Source: Oscillospiraceae bacterium (GTDB lineage Bacteria > Bacillota > Clostridia > Oscillospirales > Acutalibacteraceae). From it: a DNA stretch of 55,297 nucleotides. Position numbers and translations under genes: made by a program. The notes beneath the pieces are model-generated. The model did no database searches and was not told where the DNA came from. It saw nothing but the letters and a program-made list of their open reading frames with translations. Where the stretch lies: positions 1 through 55,297 of the forward strand of contig CADAUV010000005.1 of NCBI GenBank assembly GCA_902791235.1, read 5' to 3'. Below are positions 43,307 to 51,556 of the stretch, in pieces. Every line of letters starts with the position of its first letter. The first letter of the stretch is position 1.

Positions 43307-44815
43307 TTATGCGTTATCTCTGTGCTTTTCAATTAATTCCCCGAGCATTTTGTCGTGCTCCTTTTTCGTTATCTCATATTTAATTGTCGGGATAACGGCG
43401 ATTGCCATACCGATTGCAGGCGGTACGGTAAGAAGAAACCACATTGCGGAGGAATAGCTTTCATAATCCCGTGCAAAATTCGCGCCGTTTGCAAGCGCCT
43501 TATTCATAGCGTCGATATTGACATCGGTATAGCCGACGAACTTAAACACATACGCCGAAATGATTGAGGCGATGCCTGCCGAAAGCTTCGTGATAAACGA
43601 CTGACCCGAGAAGAAAATTCCGTCAGGTCTGTATCCGTTATGGTATTCCTCGTAATCAATACAGTCTGAAATCATCATTGACTGGCACACCATAACAAGT
43701 CCGAAGCCGATACCGCCGAGAAGAATCAGCACACCGAGAACCGCAACCCATTTAATCTCGTCAAGGTCGTACGGCGCAAGCTTATATATAAGGAAAATAA
43801 GTCCTGTCGGTATACCCGAAAGCCCCGTGAGATTGTAAAGCGTTTTAGTGTCAAATTTTTTAATAAGTATCGGGAAAATCGCCATTGCGCCGAACTGCCC
43901 GATAAAAAATCCGCCGCCCACAATAACTAAAATAAGAAGCTTTTTAGGGTCAGTAAACGCCGTGTTCATATCGCCGTCGCAGTAATAATAGGTAAAGAGC
44001 GTTACAACAACAATCGTCATAAGCTGCATGGGCGCTCTGAGCACGCCCGAAATAAGTATACGGCGAAACGGCTTACAGCTCCACATAAGCATAAAGCTCT
44101 GCTTCATACTCTTGGGCTCGCTCTCGATATTAACCCTCTCTTTAACGCCGAGCCCTGCAAGCTCAAAGAGAAGCGACGCTACAACCGTCATTGCCATACC
44201 CACAACGATAAAGCCCTTCTGCGCATTGTCGCTCTCGCCGAAAGCCTTGTTAGCCGACTGCGAAAGAGGGATGATTGCAATAACAACCGCAGCCGCACCG
44301 ATTGAAGCTACTATTCTTGAAAAAGAGATAAGCTTCGCCCTGTCGCCCTCGTCCTCGGTAAGCCTCGGTATAATTCCCCAGAGAGGAATATCGCCGATTG
44401 TGTAAGCCATTCCCCAGAGGATGTAGGAAATCGCAGCCCACGCGGTAATAAGCACCATGGCTGTTGAATTGCCTGCGGTTTTAGCAGCCGCGTAGTTACC
44501 GTTTAAAAATGTAAGGCAGGTTATAACGCAGATAAGTATGGGGCAGAAGAGAAGATAAGGCTTGCACTTGCCCCACTTCGTCCTCGTCCTGTCAACAATA
44601 GAGCCCATCATAGGGTCGTTGATTGCGTCCCATACTCTTGCTATCGCAAAAATCCAGCCAAGCGCAAGAGCGTTAAGACAGATTACATTCTGAAAATAAT
44701 AGTAAAGACCCGTTGCGACAATGTTATAAATCATATTCTGACCGAACATACCCGTAAGGTACATTGCCGCCTCTCTGCCCGAATAGGTGTTTACGGATTT
44801 CGTTTTATTGCTCAT
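43307..44815 (-). CDS. GPH-family (MelB-like) sugar:cation symporter
   Basis: About 502 residues with twelve membrane helices. WDAINDPMMGSIVDRTRTKWGKCKPYLL is the glycoside-pentoside-hexuronide symporter signature, given here by its ends WDAIND and KPYLL. ATG 44815 follows AAAGGGTGA. It starts 5 bp after the stop of the GH13 gene, so the two form one transport-and-hydrolysis operon. The substrate is probably an alpha-glucoside, judged only from the neighbour. Confidence 0.92.
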   Translation of the reverse strand: MSNKTKSVNTYSGREAAMYLTGMFGQNMIYNIVATGLYYYFQNVICLNALALGWIFAIARVWDAINDPMMGSIVDRTRTKWGKCKPYLLFCPILICVITCLTFLNGNYAAAKTAGNSTAMVLITAWAAISYILWGMAYTIGDIPLWGIIPRLTEDEGDRAKLISFSRIVASIGAAAVVIAIIPLSQSANKAFGESDNAQKGFIVVGMAMTVVASLLFELAGLGVKERVNIESEPKSMKQSFMLMWSCKPFRRILISGVLRAPMQLMTIVVVTLFTYYYCDGDMNTAFTDPKKLLILVIVGGGFFIGQFGAMAIFPILIKKFDTKTLYNLTGLSGIPTGLIFLIYKLAPYDLDEIKWVAVLGVLILLGGIGFGLVMVCQSMMISDCIDYEEYHNGYRPDGIFFSGQSFITKLSAGIASIISAYVFKFVGYTDVNIDAMNKALANGANFARDYESYSSAMWFLLTVPPAIGMAIAVIPTIKYEITKKEHDKMLGELIEKHRDNA

Positions 44816-44820
44816 ATCAA

Positions 44821-46722
44821 TCACCCTTTAACTCTGTAAAGATTGCCTTCAAACGGATGCAGGAATTCGGACCTGCTGCCCATTGTCGAAAGCACAAGCT
44901 CCATATCCTTTACGGGAAGCGTGCGCATTCTGTTTTCGGGAGAGAGATTAAGCTCTATGTAAAACTTTTCTCCGTCAAGCTCACGCTCGTAGCAATAGAT
45001 ATGCTCCTTCTCGTAAACCGTTTTAAAGCTGCCGTAAACAAGGGTCTTGTTCTCCTTGCGCACCGCAATCGCTTTTTTATAAAAATTCAGCACGCTGTCG
45101 GGATTTTTCGCCTCATCCTCAGCATTATAGCGCCTGTAATCCTTGTTGATTTTGAGCCACGGCTCGCCCGTTGTGAAGCCTGCATTCTCGCTGTCGGACC
45201 AGTGAAACGGCGTTCTCGCATTGTCCCTCGTTCCCGTCTTAACACGGAAAAACGCCCTGTCCTTATTGCTCCTGTTTTTCTTTACAAGCTGGGAATAAAC
45301 GCCCAGAGCCTCACGGTCGTTGAGCTGGTCAATCGAATCAAAATCGCCGTTGCCCATTGATATTTCCTGACCCTGATAAATGTAGGGCGTACCCCTTAAA
45401 GTCATCTCTATAAGCGCGCACACCTTAGATATATTCTCACGGTAAGCGCCCGTCTTGTCGCATTTTGAAACAATACGCGGATTGTCGTGATTTTCAAAAA
45501 ATACCGTCGGCCAGCAGTGATTCGTGTAGCCCGTCTGGAACTTTGCAAACTCCTGCATAACCTTGAATAAGTCATAGGTGTAATAGTCGTAATTCGTGTG
45601 TCCCTGATTAATCAGGAAGTCGAAATTGAAAATCGTATCAAGCTCTTTTCGGTTGTCGGCGGTGAGCATCTTGCCCATTTCAATGCCTGCTCCGCCGCAC
45701 TCGCCGACGGTGTAAACATCATAGTTACCGAAGCTCTCGCGCCTCATCTCACGCAGATATTCATGAAGGCGCGGACCGTAGAAAAAGTACTCAGCGCCCT
45801 TGTAGCCGGTAAGCATACCGAGGAAGGAGTTGGCGTCGGGAAGCCCGGGGGTCTTGCTGATGAAATTGATTACATCCATTCTGAAGCCGTCGATGCCCTT
45901 GTCAAGCCACCAGCGCATCATTTTATAAATCTCCTGACGGACCTTCTCGTTTTCCCAGTTTAAATCCATCTGCTTTTTTGAAAAAATATGCAAAGCCCAG
46001 CTATCGAGATTTTCATAATAATTCCACGCAGGACCTTTAAAGAAGGACTCCCAGTTGTTCGGCGGCGTTTTAGCATCCTTGCCGTCGCGCCAGATGTAGT
46101 AATCGTGATAGGGATTATCCTTCGACTTCTGCGCCTCGACAAACCACCTGTGCTCGTCGCTCGTGTGATTTACAACAAGGTCAACAATGAGCTTCATTCC
46201 CCTTGCGTGAATTTCGTCAAGAAGCTTGTCAAAATCCTCCATAGTGCCGAATTCCGCCATAATTTTCTGGTAATCGCGGATATCGTAGCCGTTGTCATCG
46301 TTTGGCGAATCGTAAAACGGAGAGCACCAGATTGCGGTAACGCCAAGCTCCTGAAGGTAATCGAGCTTCTGCCTGATACCGTTTAAGTCGCCTATACCGT
46401 CGCCGTTGCTGTCGCAGAAGGAGCGCGGATAAATCTGATAGATTATGGCTTCCTTCCACCACTTCTCGACCATTTCGCCCTCGTCCGTAACACGCTCATC
46501 CGTTTCAAGATTAAACATATCACAGAGCTTGCCCACGGTCTTTCTGTCAAGAAGCCCTGCCGTAAGCGTCGTCAGCGCCTTGAATTTAAGCCTGCCGACT
46601 GCGCCGTTTTCAGCGGAATCGGGCGGCATACGGAAGGCGAGAAAAAGCTTTTCAAGCATATCCTTCGCCATGGGATTTGCAAGCGCTTCGCGCAGCGTAG
46701 TTTTCGGAGTAATCTTCTCCAC
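44821..46722 (-). CDS. GH13 alpha-glucosidase (oligo-1,6-glucosidase-like) with extra N-terminal domain
   Basis: About 633 residues (numbering from GTG 46731). Residues about 89-550 are a GH13 barrel: WWKEAIIYQIYPRSF, DLVVNHTS, nucleophile Asp286 in GFRMDVINF, acid/base Glu344 in TVGECGG, and Asp416 in FFENHDNPR. It hydrolyses alpha-glucosidic bonds in short oligosaccharides in the cytoplasm. Residues 1-about 85 are an added helical domain (TLREALANPMAKDMLEKL) not found in most GH13 enzymes of this type. Start: GTG 46722 after GAGGTGG is favoured over GTG 46731. First gene of the operon with the symporter. Confidence 0.92.
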   Translation of the reverse strand: MEKITPKTTLREALANPMAKDMLEKLFLAFRMPPDSAENGAVGRLKFKALTTLTAGLLDRKTVGKLCDMFNLETDERVTDEGEMVEKWWKEAIIYQIYPRSFCDSNGDGIGDLNGIRQKLDYLQELGVTAIWCSPFYDSPNDDNGYDIRDYQKIMAEFGTMEDFDKLLDEIHARGMKLIVDLVVNHTSDEHRWFVEAQKSKDNPYHDYYIWRDGKDAKTPPNNWESFFKGPAWNYYENLDSWALHIFSKKQMDLNWENEKVRQEIYKMMRWWLDKGIDGFRMDVINFISKTPGLPDANSFLGMLTGYKGAEYFFYGPRLHEYLREMRRESFGNYDVYTVGECGGAGIEMGKMLTADNRKELDTIFNFDFLINQGHTNYDYYTYDLFKVMQEFAKFQTGYTNHCWPTVFFENHDNPRIVSKCDKTGAYRENISKVCALIEMTLRGTPYIYQGQEISMGNGDFDSIDQLNDREALGVYSQLVKKNRSNKDRAFFRVKTGTRDNARTPFHWSDSENAGFTTGEPWLKINKDYRRYNAEDEAKNPDSVLNFYKKAIAVRKENKTLVYGSFKTVYEKEHIYCYERELDGEKFYIELNLSPENRMRTLPVKDMELVLSTMGSRSEFLHPFEGNLYRVKG

Positions 46723-46762
46723 TCTTACCACCTCTTATAATAGGAAATAAATATGCAAAAAT

Positions 46763-46795
46763 ATTATAACACAGAAGGCTTTGCAATGCAAAGCC
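46763..46795 (-). promoter_or_regulatory. GH13-symporter promoter with overlapping palindromic operator
   Basis: Minus strand TTGCAT (46791-46786), 17 bp, TATAAT (46768-46763). A perfect 9-1-9 palindrome GGCTTTGCAATGCAAAGCC (46777-46795) covers the -35 box, as expected for a repressor operator. No repressor gene is adjacent. Confidence 0.7.
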
Positions 46796-46815
46796 CCCAA
46801 ATTAAACGAATAATT

Positions 46816-46838
46816 AAAAATAAATAATGAACAATTAA
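46816..46838 (-). repeat. Dispersed 23-base AT-rich motif, second copy
   Basis: Exact inverse copy of 41896-41918, lying between the GH13 promoter and the cassette terminator segment. Confidence 0.75.
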
Positions 46839-46869
46839 AGCAGAGCATCGCCCGCAATTTTTCATTTTC

Positions 46870-46963
46870 ATTAAAAAAGGCGCCCCGAAGGGGAACCCGT
46901 TATAAAGGAGGCGGCTGAGAAAAACTCAGCCGCTCTGTTTTTTATCTCAACAAATCAGAATTT
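46870..46963 (-). repeat. Conserved cassette 3' segment with terminator hairpin, copy 2
   Basis: Read on the minus strand it matches 33203-33295: AAATTCTGATTTGTTGAG, stem GGCTGAG/CTCAGCC, TTTATAACGGG, second stem and TTTTTT. It begins at the stop codon of the DUF6440 gene. Confidence 0.85.
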
Positions 46964-47150
46964 ATCGCTCTGTAATAATTACTTTTCCTTCAGAATCGAG
47001 CAGCGGAGTAATGCCTCCGGCATAGCCGGATTTCCACACAAAGTAGTTTACGCCGGTTTCTTTATCCACAACAATTTGACGCATCCCTTCGTCTTTTATC
47101 TGTGAACCTTCCTTAAATATAACTTCGAATCTGTTTTCTTCTTTTGACAT
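46962..47150 (-). CDS. DUF6440-like small protein (cassette cargo)
   Basis: A 62-residue soluble protein. RFEVIFKEG at the start, then VVDKETGVNYFVWKSGYAGG and TPLLDSEGKV resemble DUF6440, a short beta-rich family of unknown role. GGAGGT precedes the ATG. Leader and terminator are shared with the unrelated kinase gene at 32621-33172, so it looks like alternative cargo of the same cassette. Confidence 0.78.
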   Translation of the reverse strand: MSKEENRFEVIFKEGSQIKDEGMRQIVVDKETGVNYFVWKSGYAGGITPLLDSEGKVIITER

Positions 47151-47274
47151 TTTTATACCTCCTAAACAATTCCCGATTTGTCGGGTTAATTATATCATAG
47201 TTTTTAGTGAAGAGCAAATATGTGTCCCAAAGCACAGCGAGCATAGGATTTGTAAAGACAAATCCGGAAAAGAA
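47151..47274 (-). promoter_or_regulatory. Conserved cassette leader with promoter, copy 2
   Basis: Minus-strand copy of 32499-32620. Promoter TTGCTC (47217-47212), 17 bp, TATAAT (47194-47189). Then a small hairpin CCCGA-CAAA-TCGGG in the 5' untranslated region before the DUF6440 start. Confidence 0.82.
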
Positions 47275-47325
47275 AAGGCTTCCCCTTGAGGGGAAGCTGT
47301 TGAGCGAAGCGAAACTGATGAGGTG
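47275..47325 (+). repeat. Palindromic repeat B, copy 2
   Basis: A 51-bp copy of 32448-32498 in the opposite orientation. Its inner end GATGAGGTG faces repeat A across only 27 bp (47326-47352), where copy 1 has the DUF559 gene. Confidence 0.92.
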
Positions 47326-47352
47326 GAAATAATCAAGAACAATTAAAACTTA

Positions 47353-47405
47353 CACCTCTTCCGTCTTGCCTTCGGCAATCCACCTTCCCATCAAGGGGAA
47401 GGCTT
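47353..47405 (-). repeat. Palindromic repeat A, copy 2
   Basis: A 53-bp inverse copy of 32045-32097 with changes in the hairpin loop and in the inner end (GAAGAGGTG). The outward sequence runs to TAAAGAAGTT at the rsmE stop codon, as copy 1 does at the vanW stop codon. Confidence 0.92.
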
Positions 47406-47421
47406 ATTTTTATAAACTTCT

Positions 47422-48141
47422 TTACATATTATCCGTTAAGACCATTATTGCGGTGAGCGCCGCAGTGGGTGCTGTCTGCGTTCTGAGTATCCTCGGTCCG
47501 AGCGTGGCGACAACTCCGCCGCACTGCCTGATAAGCTCAACCTCGCTTTCCTCAAAGCCGCCCTCGGGTCCGATATAGACGGAAATGCTCCTGACATCTT
47601 TATTCACCAAATCCTTCAGCGCCTGTCCGCCGCCCTCATAAAAGAGTATTTTAAGCTCTGCGCCGTCGTTTTTCACCGCCTGTGAAAGCTCACACATCGG
47701 ATGGATTTCGGGAACAATTCCCCTGCCGCTCTGCTGTGCGGCTTCAAGCGCTATTTTCTGATAGCGCGCCTGCTTTTTCATAGCGGCTTTGCCGTCGGGT
47801 CTGCTCACGCTTCTGTGCGTCAGCACGGGCGTAAGCTCCGCCATTCCGAGCTCCGTGCATTTCTGTATGACATCCTCGAGCTTATCGCCCTTGGGCACGC
47901 CCTGATAAATATGCACACGCACGCCCGGCTCGCTGTTATTCGCCTGTTTATAACAGCGTTTAAGCACGACATGAGCTGCGTTAATCTCCTCAATCATACA
48001 GCCGTAATCACTGCCGTCGCCGCAGGAAAGCATAAGCATATCGCCCACTCTCATACGAAGGGATTTAGCAATATGCCTTGACTGCTCCTCATCAAGTTCA
48101 ATAATTTCCTCGGGTGTAAAATCTACAAATAATTTCTGCAT
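47422..48141 (-). CDS. rsmE: 16S rRNA m3U1498 methyltransferase
   Basis: A 239-residue SPOUT methyltransferase. The N-terminal PUA-like part (IIELDEEQSRHIAKSLRMRVGD) is followed by the knot region with YIGPEGGFEESEVEL and GPRILRTQTAPTAAL, both diagnostic. It methylates U1498 of 16S rRNA. It starts 4 bp after ogg and is probably co-transcribed. Its TAA stop is the first base of the repeat-bounded element downstream. Confidence 0.96.
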   Translation of the reverse strand: MQKLFVDFTPEEIIELDEEQSRHIAKSLRMRVGDMLMLSCGDGSDYGCMIEEINAAHVVLKRCYKQANNSEPGVRVHIYQGVPKGDKLEDVIQKCTELGMAELTPVLTHRSVSRPDGKAAMKKQARYQKIALEAAQQSGRGIVPEIHPMCELSQAVKNDGAELKILFYEGGGQALKDLVNKDVRSISVYIGPEGGFEESEVELIRQCGGVVATLGPRILRTQTAPTAALTAIMVLTDNM

Positions 48142-48145
48142 AAGC

Positions 48146-48970
48146 CTATCCTATATTATTCTCCCTCGCCCAGTGAAAGAGGTACTGCTGAGCAATTCCG
48201 CCGATACCGTCAAAGCACTCGGGCAATCCGTTAGGGTAATATTCCATAACGCGCTTCATCCACACATCAACGGGGAACGCGTCGTAAAAGCCGAAGCCGA
48301 AAAGAAGCGCGCAGTTTGCGACCTTAATGCCGACGCCGTAAATATCAAGCAGCGCCTTTCGCGCCTGTTCAAGCTCAAGGGTTTTTATTGCCCCGAGGTC
48401 AAGCTCGCCGCAGGCAACAGCCTTCGCAAGCCTCTCAAGATACCTGGCGCGGTAGCCCGTCCCGAGCGCTTCAAAATCCTCCACGCTGAGCTTACTGAGC
48501 CTCTCGGCTGTCGGGAAGGTGTAAAGTCCGCAGGAAAGCCTCTCGCCGTACTGCGTACACAGCCTGTCAATAATTCCTTTTATCCTTTTTATATTATTCT
48601 GCTGACTGATAACAAAGGAGAAAAGCGCCTCAAAGCTCTCCTGATTAAGTATTCTTATACCGTAATACTCGTCAACCGTCGGCGCTATAAGCGAATCCCT
48701 TTTAAGCCTGTCGCAGATTTCAACATAATCCCTGTCAAAATCAAAATAATTCTTCCACACCTTTTCATATGTATCAAGGTCGGTATCCCTCATAACGACC
48801 GTGGAGCCGTCCTGCTTTATATAAAGCGGCGTACCGAAGGCAACGCCGTACCAGAAGCCGTCAGCGTCCTTCTTCCACCTGAAAGCCTGACCGCAGTCAA
48901 GCGACAGGTCAAGGTTAAGGCACTCCACACCCTCGATTATAAGATTTCCGTCTTCCTCTTTTATCCTCAT
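48146..48970 (-). CDS. 8-oxoguanine DNA glycosylase / AP lyase (OGG1 type)
   Basis: A 274-residue base-excision repair enzyme. N-terminal OGG_N-like part (LDCGQAFRWKKDADGFW). HhH-GPD domain with catalytic Lys216 in YGVGIKVANCALL and Asp235 in AFPVDVWMKRVM. QQNNIKRI near 124 is the conserved DNA-contact stretch. It removes 8-oxoG from DNA. Lead gene of a short operon with rsmE. Confidence 0.95.
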   Translation of the reverse strand: MRIKEEDGNLIIEGVECLNLDLSLDCGQAFRWKKDADGFWYGVAFGTPLYIKQDGSTVVMRDTDLDTYEKVWKNYFDFDRDYVEICDRLKRDSLIAPTVDEYYGIRILNQESFEALFSFVISQQNNIKRIKGIIDRLCTQYGERLSCGLYTFPTAERLSKLSVEDFEALGTGYRARYLERLAKAVACGELDLGAIKTLELEQARKALLDIYGVGIKVANCALLFGFGFYDAFPVDVWMKRVMEYYPNGLPECFDGIGGIAQQYLFHWARENNIG

Positions 48971-49372
48971 TTCATATTCCCCTTAGTACTTTTTGTATAA
49001 GTCAAGTATAAGTTTTTCACTCGCAAAAAAATAGCAGTTTCACCAAAAATTTATGTCAATTTTGTAACTTTTAAAAATGTTAAAAACTATGTGTAAATTC
49101 TTAAAAACTCAAGGTTTTTAACCGAAAATCAGTTTTTAACATAAGAAAACTTGCTGATTTATGGGGTTTTATACTTAGTTTTAAACATTTTCCACAGACT
49201 TTTCCACAACAAAAAATCGCTGCTGTCAATATACATTCCGTAATCAAAAACCTTGTCAAGTATTATTTTTATGGAAAAATAGCCAAATTTAAAAAAACAT
49301 TTTTAGTATAATTTTCAGCGGCTCGTCCTACACTATTTGTATAAATCTCAAATACAAATGTGAGGGATGCAA
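48971..49372. promoter_or_regulatory. AT-rich spacer with iterated motifs and DnaA-box-like pairs
   Basis: A 400-bp divergent spacer, very AT-rich. TTTTCCACA, one change from the DnaA box, occurs twice 12 bp apart (49188-49196 and 49200-49208). A TTAAAAAC / GTTTTTAA motif occurs four times between 49080 and 49140. No ORF or RNA gene was found. It may bind DnaA or another regulator; dnaA, dnaN and rpmH are not present, so an origin is not claimed. Confidence 0.45.
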
Positions 49373-49639
49373 ATGTTGAAAGGTGTAAACAGACAAATTC
49401 TCGAGGTAACAAATACCGAGAATCCGTATTTTGAAAGAGTAATTTTTTTCGTCAAGCCCGAATACAGGAACGAGGAGCGCTCAAAGCTGAAGCGCGAGGC
49501 GGAGGCTCTTTGCACCGCAGTACAAAAGCCGCCGAGGCAGAAGCGCACCAAAAAGGAGCTTGCAGGCATAATCACTAAAGGCGTGCTTTTCACCCTTACG
49601 GGTATGGCTTTAAGCTACCTGCTTTACGCAATTCTGTGA
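49373..49639 (+). CDS. Small single-pass membrane protein of unknown function
   Basis: An 88-residue protein from ATG 49373 (GAGGG lies 7 nt upstream; ATG 49367 is too close to it). A soluble, charged N-terminal part with MLKGVNRQILEVTNTENPYF is followed by a basic linker (PPRQKRTKKEL) and one C-terminal membrane helix (about 65-86), so a tail-anchored layout. It is 9 bp before sleB, suggesting a link with spore or wall functions. Not recognised further. Confidence 0.7.
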   Translation: MLKGVNRQILEVTNTENPYFERVIFFVKPEYRNEERSKLKREAEALCTAVQKPPRQKRTKKELAGIITKGVLFTLTGMALSYLLYAIL

Positions 49640-49648
49640 GGTGTAAAT

Positions 49649-50359
49649 ATGACTGTATATAAGGCTTTTAAAAATTTTCTTATCGTCTTCACCGCATTCT
49701 GCATAGCGCTCTGCGCCGTAACCGTCGGCGGCGGTGTATATCTCTTAAAGGAAAGCCGCGAGCAAAGCGCCTATGCGATTTCAAGGCTCGGCTCGACGGG
49801 CGACGAGGTAAAGGCAATCCAGCGAAAGCTCAGCTCCCTCGGCTATTACAAGGGCGCAATCGACGGCATCTACGGCGCGCAGACAAAATCCGCCGTTACT
49901 GCATTTCAGCGAAACTGCGGCATAACCGTGGACGGAATCTGCGGTAATCAGACGCTCCTGTACCTCGGTCTTTCGGGCAGTAGCTATTCAAATAAAACGC
50001 CGTATTCAAGCTCCGATATCGACCTTCTTGCAAAGGTGATAAGCGCAGAGGCGAGAGGCGAAAGCTACGAAGGTCAGGTGGCAATCGGCGCGGTTATTCT
50101 AAACCGTGTGGCGCACCCCTCCTTCCCTAATTCAATCAGCGGAGTGGTGTATCAGAACGGCGCCTTCTCCTGCGTTTACGATTCAAACTGGTATGCCTCG
50201 GTAGCCGACTCCGCAAGGCGCGCCGCACTCGACGCTATTAACGGATGGGACCCGACGGGCGGAGCAATATACTATTATAATCCTAAAAAGACAAGCAATT
50301 CCTTTATGCTCTCGCGCAGGGTTATAAGAGTAATCGGCAATCACCGCTTCTGCGTATAA
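49649..50359 (+). CDS. sleB: Spore cortex-lytic enzyme SleB-like
   Basis: A 236-residue protein. N-terminal signal/anchor (about 8-32). A peptidoglycan-binding type 1 domain lies at about 50-110 (VKAIQRKLSSLGYYKGAIDG, TVDGICGNQTLLYLG). A Hydrolase_2 lytic domain lies at about 125-236, with the catalytic-region Glu in KVISAEARGESYEGQVAIG and NGAFSCVYD. Such enzymes cleave cortex peptidoglycan at germination. The partner YpeB is not next to it; the small membrane protein upstream takes that neighbouring place. Confidence 0.92.
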   Translation: MTVYKAFKNFLIVFTAFCIALCAVTVGGGVYLLKESREQSAYAISRLGSTGDEVKAIQRKLSSLGYYKGAIDGIYGAQTKSAVTAFQRNCGITVDGICGNQTLLYLGLSGSSYSNKTPYSSSDIDLLAKVISAEARGESYEGQVAIGAVILNRVAHPSFPNSISGVVYQNGAFSCVYDSNWYASVADSARRAALDAINGWDPTGGAIYYYNPKKTSNSFMLSRRVIRVIGNHRFCV

Positions 50360-50362
50360 ACG

Positions 50363-51301
50363 CTATCTGCGCACGCTGATTTCGCCGCTTCTGAGCGTTC
50401 TTTCCACGCCGTCATCAAGGCGCACGACAAGTCCGCCTCTTTCATCTATCGCAACGGCGAGCGCCTCGGTAACCCTTGAGTTTTCCATAAACTTAATGCG
50501 CTTGCCGAGAAGCATTGAGTGGCTGCGGTAATAATCAAGTATTGCGCTGTAATCGCCGAGCGTTATTTCAAAAAGCTCATTGATTACGGCAGCCACAAGC
50601 TCGCTTCTGCTGATATTAACATCAATACAGCCCGCTCCCTCGACATCCTCGGGGAAGTCGGCTGTTTTTATATTTATACCTATGCCCACAATCACCGCGT
50701 CAACGGTGCCGCTCTCAAAATCGGAAACCGCCTCGGTAAGAATACCGCAGACCTTTTTGCCGTCAACAAATACATCGTTGACCCATTTAATCTGCGGCGT
50801 AATATCCGTAAGCCCCTCAAGCGCCCTGCACACGGCAACCGCCGCTGCGCTCGTAACTGTTACGGCGCTGCTGAGCTTCATATCAGGTCTGATAACAAGG
50901 GAGAAGTACACTCCCGTTTTTGCAGGGGAGTAAAAGCTCTTGCCCTGCCTGCCCCTGCCTGCCGTCTGCTCCTCGGCGACAACGAGGAATTCGCCCTCCC
51001 TGCCCTGAGCAATCAGCTTTTTGCAGTAGGTATTTGTCGAGTCAATGCTCGGGAAATAAATTACATCAAGCTTCCTTTTAAGCCTTGCGGAAACCGAACG
51101 GGCGGAATATACCTCGTTTTTTTCGCTGAGCATATAGCCCTTGTTGGTAACCGCGTCAATGCGGTATCCGTCCGCGCGAAGCGACTTAATCGCCTTCCAC
51201 ACGCCTGCGCGGCTCTTGCCGAAACGCCTTGCAAGTCTTTCGCCGCTTATATATTCCTTCTCGGTGAGAAGTGCTTTTAATATCTCATCCTTTAACGCCA
51301 T
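50363..51301 (-). CDS. birA: Biotin operon repressor / biotin-protein ligase
   Basis: A 312-residue bifunctional protein from ATG 51301. N-terminal winged helix (ISGERLARRFGKSRAGVWKA). Ligase domain with the biotin-adenylate motif GRGRQGKSFYSP and KWVNDVFVDGKKVCGILTE. SH3-like C-terminal domain. It attaches biotin to carboxylases and represses biotin genes. Convergent with sleB, with only 3 bp between the stop codons and no terminator hairpin in between. Confidence 0.96.
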   Translation of the reverse strand: MALKDEILKALLTEKEYISGERLARRFGKSRAGVWKAIKSLRADGYRIDAVTNKGYMLSEKNEVYSARSVSARLKRKLDVIYFPSIDSTNTYCKKLIAQGREGEFLVVAEEQTAGRGRQGKSFYSPAKTGVYFSLVIRPDMKLSSAVTVTSAAAVAVCRALEGLTDITPQIKWVNDVFVDGKKVCGILTEAVSDFESGTVDAVIVGIGINIKTADFPEDVEGAGCIDVNISRSELVAAVINELFEITLGDYSAILDYYRSHSMLLGKRIKFMENSRVTEALAVAIDERGGLVVRLDDGVERTLRSGEISVRR

Positions 51302-51390
51302 AAAATGCCCTTCATATCTATAATGTATATATAATATATAACATACCGCCGTGATTTTCAAGGTGCAAAGCACACATTCAAGGTATTTGA

Positions 51391-51471
51391 ATTTTGCTTA
51401 ACGCCTTTTGCCAAGTTGGTTTTCAATATATTTATTGACTTGTTTTCTTGTTATTGCTAAAATGTAAGTGT
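51391..51471 (+). repeat. 81-bp promoter-bearing repeat, copy 1
   Basis: Matches 53066-53146 at 78 of 81 positions by eye. It contains a promoter: TTGACT (51435-51440), 17 bp, TAAAAT (51458-51463). It precedes the membrane protein gene at 51557. Confidence 0.9.
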
Positions 51472-51556
51472 CAAATAATTACACAAGTGAATATTTCAGC
51501 ATAACATCCTTGCTATATTGATTCTATCATATGCATTTAATAAAGGATGAATAGTT

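Noticed and set aside
48971-49372. Chromosomal origin oriC
   Set aside because: Only two imperfect DnaA boxes and none of the usual neighbour genes; kept only as a possible DnaA-binding site.
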